Assembly (NCBI GenBank): GCA_030817875.1
Contig: JAUSZU010000001.1
Span: forward strand, 310,001-374,000
Source of the DNA: Flavobacterium sp. W4I14
Lineage (GTDB): Bacteria > Bacteroidota > Bacteroidia > Sphingobacteriales > Sphingobacteriaceae
Length of the DNA: 64,000 nt
Reading direction: 5' to 3'
Shown: in pieces, positions 61,285 to 64,000 of the stretch
Layout of the letters: each line of letters starts with the position of its first letter
How positions within the stretch are numbered: position 1 is the stretch's first letter
Notes under the pieces: generated by a model
Seen by the model: only the letters and a program-made list of their open reading frames with translations
Told to the model about the DNA's origin: nothing
The model's database searches: none
Program-made: the position numbers and the translations under genes

Positions 61285-62562
61285 ATGCAAAAAAGCATAT
61301 TTATAGTTCTTCTGGTTTACTGTTTCATTTTCGGAATACTTTTCCGTGAGATAGGGGGGCTGCCTTTCGGGATTTTTGTTGAGGGATTTCTTGTGCTCAC
61401 CATTATTGCAACCCTTATCGCTAAGCCAGGTTTCGATTCTAAAAGTATCAATAACGATCTTTTCTACTCACTGCTGATATGGTTTACTTTGAGTTTACTC
61501 GAAGCATTTAATCCTGAAGCAAGTTTGCTGGGCTGGGTTGCCGAATTACGGAGTATAGCGCTGTATCCATTTATAATGACCTGGCTCGGACTTGTTATTT
61601 TTAAAACACGAAAAGACCTTGATCTTTTCCTGATCCTGATTATTTCCCTTTCGGTAATGGCAACTTTAAATGGCATTAAGCAATTGTTTTTTGGCTTATC
61701 GGCAGGAGAAAACGCTTTTCTGCAAGCCAATGCTGGTACCCACCTGCTTTGGGGAAGATTAAGGGTTTTTTCATTTTTTACCGATGCAGGCCAATTTGGG
61801 GCATCACAGGCGCATATCGGCTTAATTGCACTAATCCTCTCATTTGGTAAAATGAAGCTATGGAAACGCATGGCACTTATGGCCAGTTCGGCTTTTTGTA
61901 TTTATGGCATGCTGATTTCGGGCACACGCGGCGCACTTTTTGCGCTGTTGGTAGGTGGCGTAATTGCGATTGTACTGAGTAAAAACCTGAAAGCAATTTT
62001 TCTTGGCGGTGCCACAGCAGTTGCATTGGTGAGTATTTTGATGTTTACTCATATTGGTGATAATAACTACCAGATATACCGGTTACGCACCGCCTTAAAT
62101 CCTGAAGATGCCTCTCTAAATGTTAGGCTTATCAATCAAAACGATCTGAAAAGTTATATGGAAAGCCGGCCTTTTGGTGGCGGACTTGGAAGTTTGGGGT
62201 ATAACGGCATACTCTATAATGGTGGTACTTATCTTTCTACCTTTCCGCCAGATAGCTTATTTGTAAAAATATGGGCCATGTATGGCGTTGTGGGCCTTAC
62301 AATATGGTTTTCCATCATGATGTTTATTTTGGGAAAATGCTGTGGCATTACCTGGTCAATCCGCGATAAAGATTTACGGATCAAGCTGGTTGCGCTCACA
62401 GCAGGCTTTGGCGGCGTATTGTTTTGCAGTTACGGAAATGAAGTGCTCAATACCATGCCCACGGCCATAGTAGTATACCTTTCCTGGGTTTTTATATATA
62501 ATGCTCGGGAAATGGATAGACCGATTGCCGAACCTGAAGAATTAAACTATTTAACTGCTTAA
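61285..62562 (+). CDS. O-antigen ligase/polymerase family membrane protein (Wzy-like)
   Basis: 425 residues with about 11-12 hydrophobic helices. A larger periplasmic loop near residues 255-320 is followed by LNVRLINQNDLKSYMESRPF and GGLGSLGYNG, and the segment ISGTRGALFALLVGGVIAIV fits the Wzy_C/O-antigen ligase signature. In this locus it is probably the EPS polymerase. It starts 13 bases after the co-polymerase gene. Confidence 0.85.
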   Translation: MQKSIFIVLLVYCFIFGILFREIGGLPFGIFVEGFLVLTIIATLIAKPGFDSKSINNDLFYSLLIWFTLSLLEAFNPEASLLGWVAELRSIALYPFIMTWLGLVIFKTRKDLDLFLILIISLSVMATLNGIKQLFFGLSAGENAFLQANAGTHLLWGRLRVFSFFTDAGQFGASQAHIGLIALILSFGKMKLWKRMALMASSAFCIYGMLISGTRGALFALLVGGVIAIVLSKNLKAIFLGGATAVALVSILMFTHIGDNNYQIYRLRTALNPEDASLNVRLINQNDLKSYMESRPFGGGLGSLGYNGILYNGGTYLSTFPPDSLFVKIWAMYGVVGLTIWFSIMMFILGKCCGITWSIRDKDLRIKLVALTAGFGGVLFCSYGNEVLNTMPTAIVVYLSWVFIYNAREMDRPIAEPEELNYLTA

Positions 62563-62563
62563 T

Positions 62564-62668
62564 ATGCCATTTGAATTTTTTGTTTTACCCGGATTGATAT
62601 GTTTTACCTATGCTTTTTATAAAGCATTGGGAAATGCTAAAAAAACACAAACCCGCCATGATCAATAA
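62564..62668 (+). CDS. 34-residue hydrophobic small ORF
   Basis: ATG at 62564, one base after the polymerase stop; reads MPFEFFVLPGLICFTYAF, then YKALGNAKKTQTRHDQ and stop. One membrane helix followed by a basic tail. Its stop overlaps the preferred ATG of the GT2 gene (62658) by 11 bases, the kind of overlap used for translational coupling. It exactly fills a gap that would otherwise be non-coding. Possibly a membrane microprotein of the EPS complex; no family recognised. Confidence 0.5.
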   Translation: MPFEFFVLPGLICFTYAFYKALGNAKKTQTRHDQ

Positions 62669-63824
62669 CCTCCTTAACCTGTTTTGGTTGCTGCTTCAGG
62701 TTTTAACAGGATACAATCTGGTGCTTCCATTGTTAATGGTTGTCTTCTCTGTTTTTGTGCGTAACAGGATAAAAAAACCGTTGCTTAAGCAAACACCCGA
62801 TTATGCAATTATTGTAACCGCTTACGAACAAACAGATTATCTGCAACAGGTTGTTAAATCTTTGCTCGATCTTAACTACAGTAACTACATGATTTATATC
62901 GTTGCAGATAATTGTTCAGCAGCCGTATTAACATTCAATTCTAACCGTGTACTGGTTTTAAGGCCTCCACATACGCTCGCCAGTAACGTAAAATCCCATG
63001 ATTATGCGATTAAACACTTCACGAGAGCGCACGATATTATTACCATCATCGATAGTGATAATCTGGTGCATCCTGAATATATTAATGAGCTAAACCAATA
63101 TTTCGACCAGGGCTTTGAAGCGGTACAGGGATTAAGGGCAGCGAAAAATCTGAACAGTACTTATGCCTGCCTGGATGCGGCGAGAGATCTTTATTATCAT
63201 TTTTATGACGGCGAGCTGCTGTTTAAACTTGGCTCATCGGCAACATTAGCGGGATCGGGAATGGCATTTAAAGCCGATTTGTACCGTGAATCTATTGCGG
63301 CGCTTGATTTTCATGGTGCCGGATTCGATAAGGTGGTTCAGGCAGGCATTCTGCTTTCAGGAAGAAGAATCGCATTTGCAAAAAATGCGGTTGTATATGA
63401 CGAAAAAACAGTTAATTCTGCTCAGCTTGTTAATCAACGCGCCCGGTGGATCAATACATGGTTCCGTTTCTGCGGTTATGGATTAAAAATTATTGGTAAG
63501 GGAATAAAAAGGATGAATTTAAACCAGTTGCTTTTTGGCATTATTCTGCTCAGGCCGCCTTTATTTATTTTTCTTATTCTATCGGTGTTTTTCCTGATGA
63601 TCAATTTGTTAACAGGAAGTGTAGCCGCGGTTTACTGGATCCTTGCGATTTTTAGCTTTCTAATCAGTTTTTTAATTGCCTTGCTCAGACAGCCAACTGA
63701 TGCCCGCATCTACAGGTCACTGGCAGGTATTCCAAAATTTATTTATTACCAGGTAGTTTCACTTATTTACGCCAGAAGTGCGAATAAGCGATCGGTAGCT
63801 ACCAAACATATTATTCAACCCTAA
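62658..63824 (+). CDS. Glycosyltransferase family 2 (EPS)
   Basis: About 388 residues. N-terminal membrane helix (LNLFWLLLQVLTGYNLVLPL), a GT-A catalytic domain (about 45-290: YAIIVTAYEQTDYLQQVVKS, ITIIDSDNLVHPEYI as the DxD-type metal site, GSGMAFKADLY, QRARWINTWF as the Q..RW motif), and two or three C-terminal membrane helices. This is the layout of processive or membrane-bound GT2 enzymes that extend polysaccharides. Another in-frame ATG is at 62610, but it lies within the small ORF; 62658 gives the best coupling. Confidence 0.88.
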   Translation: MINNLLNLFWLLLQVLTGYNLVLPLLMVVFSVFVRNRIKKPLLKQTPDYAIIVTAYEQTDYLQQVVKSLLDLNYSNYMIYIVADNCSAAVLTFNSNRVLVLRPPHTLASNVKSHDYAIKHFTRAHDIITIIDSDNLVHPEYINELNQYFDQGFEAVQGLRAAKNLNSTYACLDAARDLYYHFYDGELLFKLGSSATLAGSGMAFKADLYRESIAALDFHGAGFDKVVQAGILLSGRRIAFAKNAVVYDEKTVNSAQLVNQRARWINTWFRFCGYGLKIIGKGIKRMNLNQLLFGIILLRPPLFIFLILSVFFLMINLLTGSVAAVYWILAIFSFLISFLIALLRQPTDARIYRSLAGIPKFIYYQVVSLIYARSANKRSVATKHIIQP

Positions 63825-63835
63825 TCATCAGCAAT

Positions 63836-64000
63836 TTGGAAAACTTAGATATTATCGTTGTCGGTCAGCAAGGCTGGGATACCAAAATAGGGAGTAATTG
63901 CAAAGACATTGCCGTAGAGTTTTCGGCCAATAACCGTGTTTTATATGTAAACCCTTCACTCGATCGGATTACAAAATGGCGTAACGGTAAAAACAAAGAG
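63836..64000 (+). CDS. Glycosyltransferase, N-terminal part (runs off the window)
   Basis: Reads from a TTG start: LENLDIIVVGQQGWDTKIGS, then IAVEFSANNRVLYVNPSLDR. This is the opening style of GT4-type glycosyltransferases in Bacteroidota EPS loci (VVGQQGWDxxIGSNC...NRVLYVNPPLDR). TTG 63836 is the only good start candidate; no ATG is available before the frame is open. Twelve bases separate it from the GT2 stop. Only 55 residues are visible. Confidence 0.65.
   Translation, partial: MENLDIIVVGQQGWDTKIGSNCKDIAVEFSANNRVLYVNPSLDRITKWRNGKNKE

Noticed and set aside
1..64000. CRISPR arrays, rRNA genes, prophage structural genes, restriction-modification or other defence systems
   Set aside because: None seen: no regularly spaced direct repeats, no rRNA-like sequence, and no phage or defence proteins among the convincing genes.

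Overview
The window looks like a chromosomal segment of a Bacteroidota bacterium, most likely a Sphingobacteriaceae member close to Pedobacter. The reasons are several SusC/SusD pairs, a hybrid two-component regulator (HTCS), a type IX secretion (T9SS) cargo protein next to a PorP/SprF gene, LytTR-type two-component systems, TAnnTTTG-like -7 promoter boxes, few Shine-Dalgarno sites and moderately AT-rich DNA. The genus is an inference from gene style; no rRNA or other marker gene is present.

Layout. 1-2000: the end of a SusD gene and a TlpA-like thioredoxin lipoprotein-type partner, i.e. the tail of an upstream SusCD locus. 2000-7600: decayed DNA (gene fragments, a repeat copy, hairpins), a LytTR response regulator plus LytS-type kinase facing an outer-membrane beta-barrel gene, and the remnant of a serine recombinase. 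7800-13200: a second LytTR regulator/TPR kinase pair and a small cluster of poorly known proteins, one with DUF1266. 13250-36300: polysaccharide utilisation locus 1 (PUL1), with a sulfatase, a decayed beta-helix gene and a frameshifted HTCS on the minus strand, and on the plus strand GH2, GH110 alpha-galactosidase, sulfatase, a T9SS-exported LamG/beta-helix protein, PorP/SprF, SusC, SusD and a DUF1735 lipoprotein. 36330-49940: PUL2, a LacI regulator with tandem operators facing SusC, SusD, GH2, FAD-dependent oxidoreductase, Na+/solute symporter and GH53 endo-galactanase. 49940-53900: a gene-poor stretch with repeats, small ORFs and a divergent NarL-type kinase/regulator pair. 53990-64000: an exopolysaccharide (EPS) locus with a lipoprotein glycosidase, acetyltransferase, degenerate receiver, receiver-like/phosphoglycosyltransferase fusion, half-size TolC-like protein, Wzc-like co-polymerase, polymerase/ligase, a 34-residue ORF, a GT2 and the start of another glycosyltransferase.

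How the genes work together. PUL1 and PUL2 both look built for galactose-containing glycans: PUL1 adds two sulfatases and an alpha-1,3-galactosidase (suggesting a sulfated or alpha-capped galactan), PUL2 adds an endo-beta-1,4-galactanase. The two PUL1 promoters (before GH2 and before SusC) share the same architecture: a TTGTTAC direct repeat at 21 bp, then a TTG -33 element and a TAnnATTG -7 element at identical spacing. This is a good candidate for the HTCS operator. The HTCS gene itself carries an apparent one-base frameshift inside its AraC DNA-binding domain. The EPS locus is notable for two receiver-like domains that have lost the phospho-accepting aspartate, one of them fused to the initiating sugar transferase.
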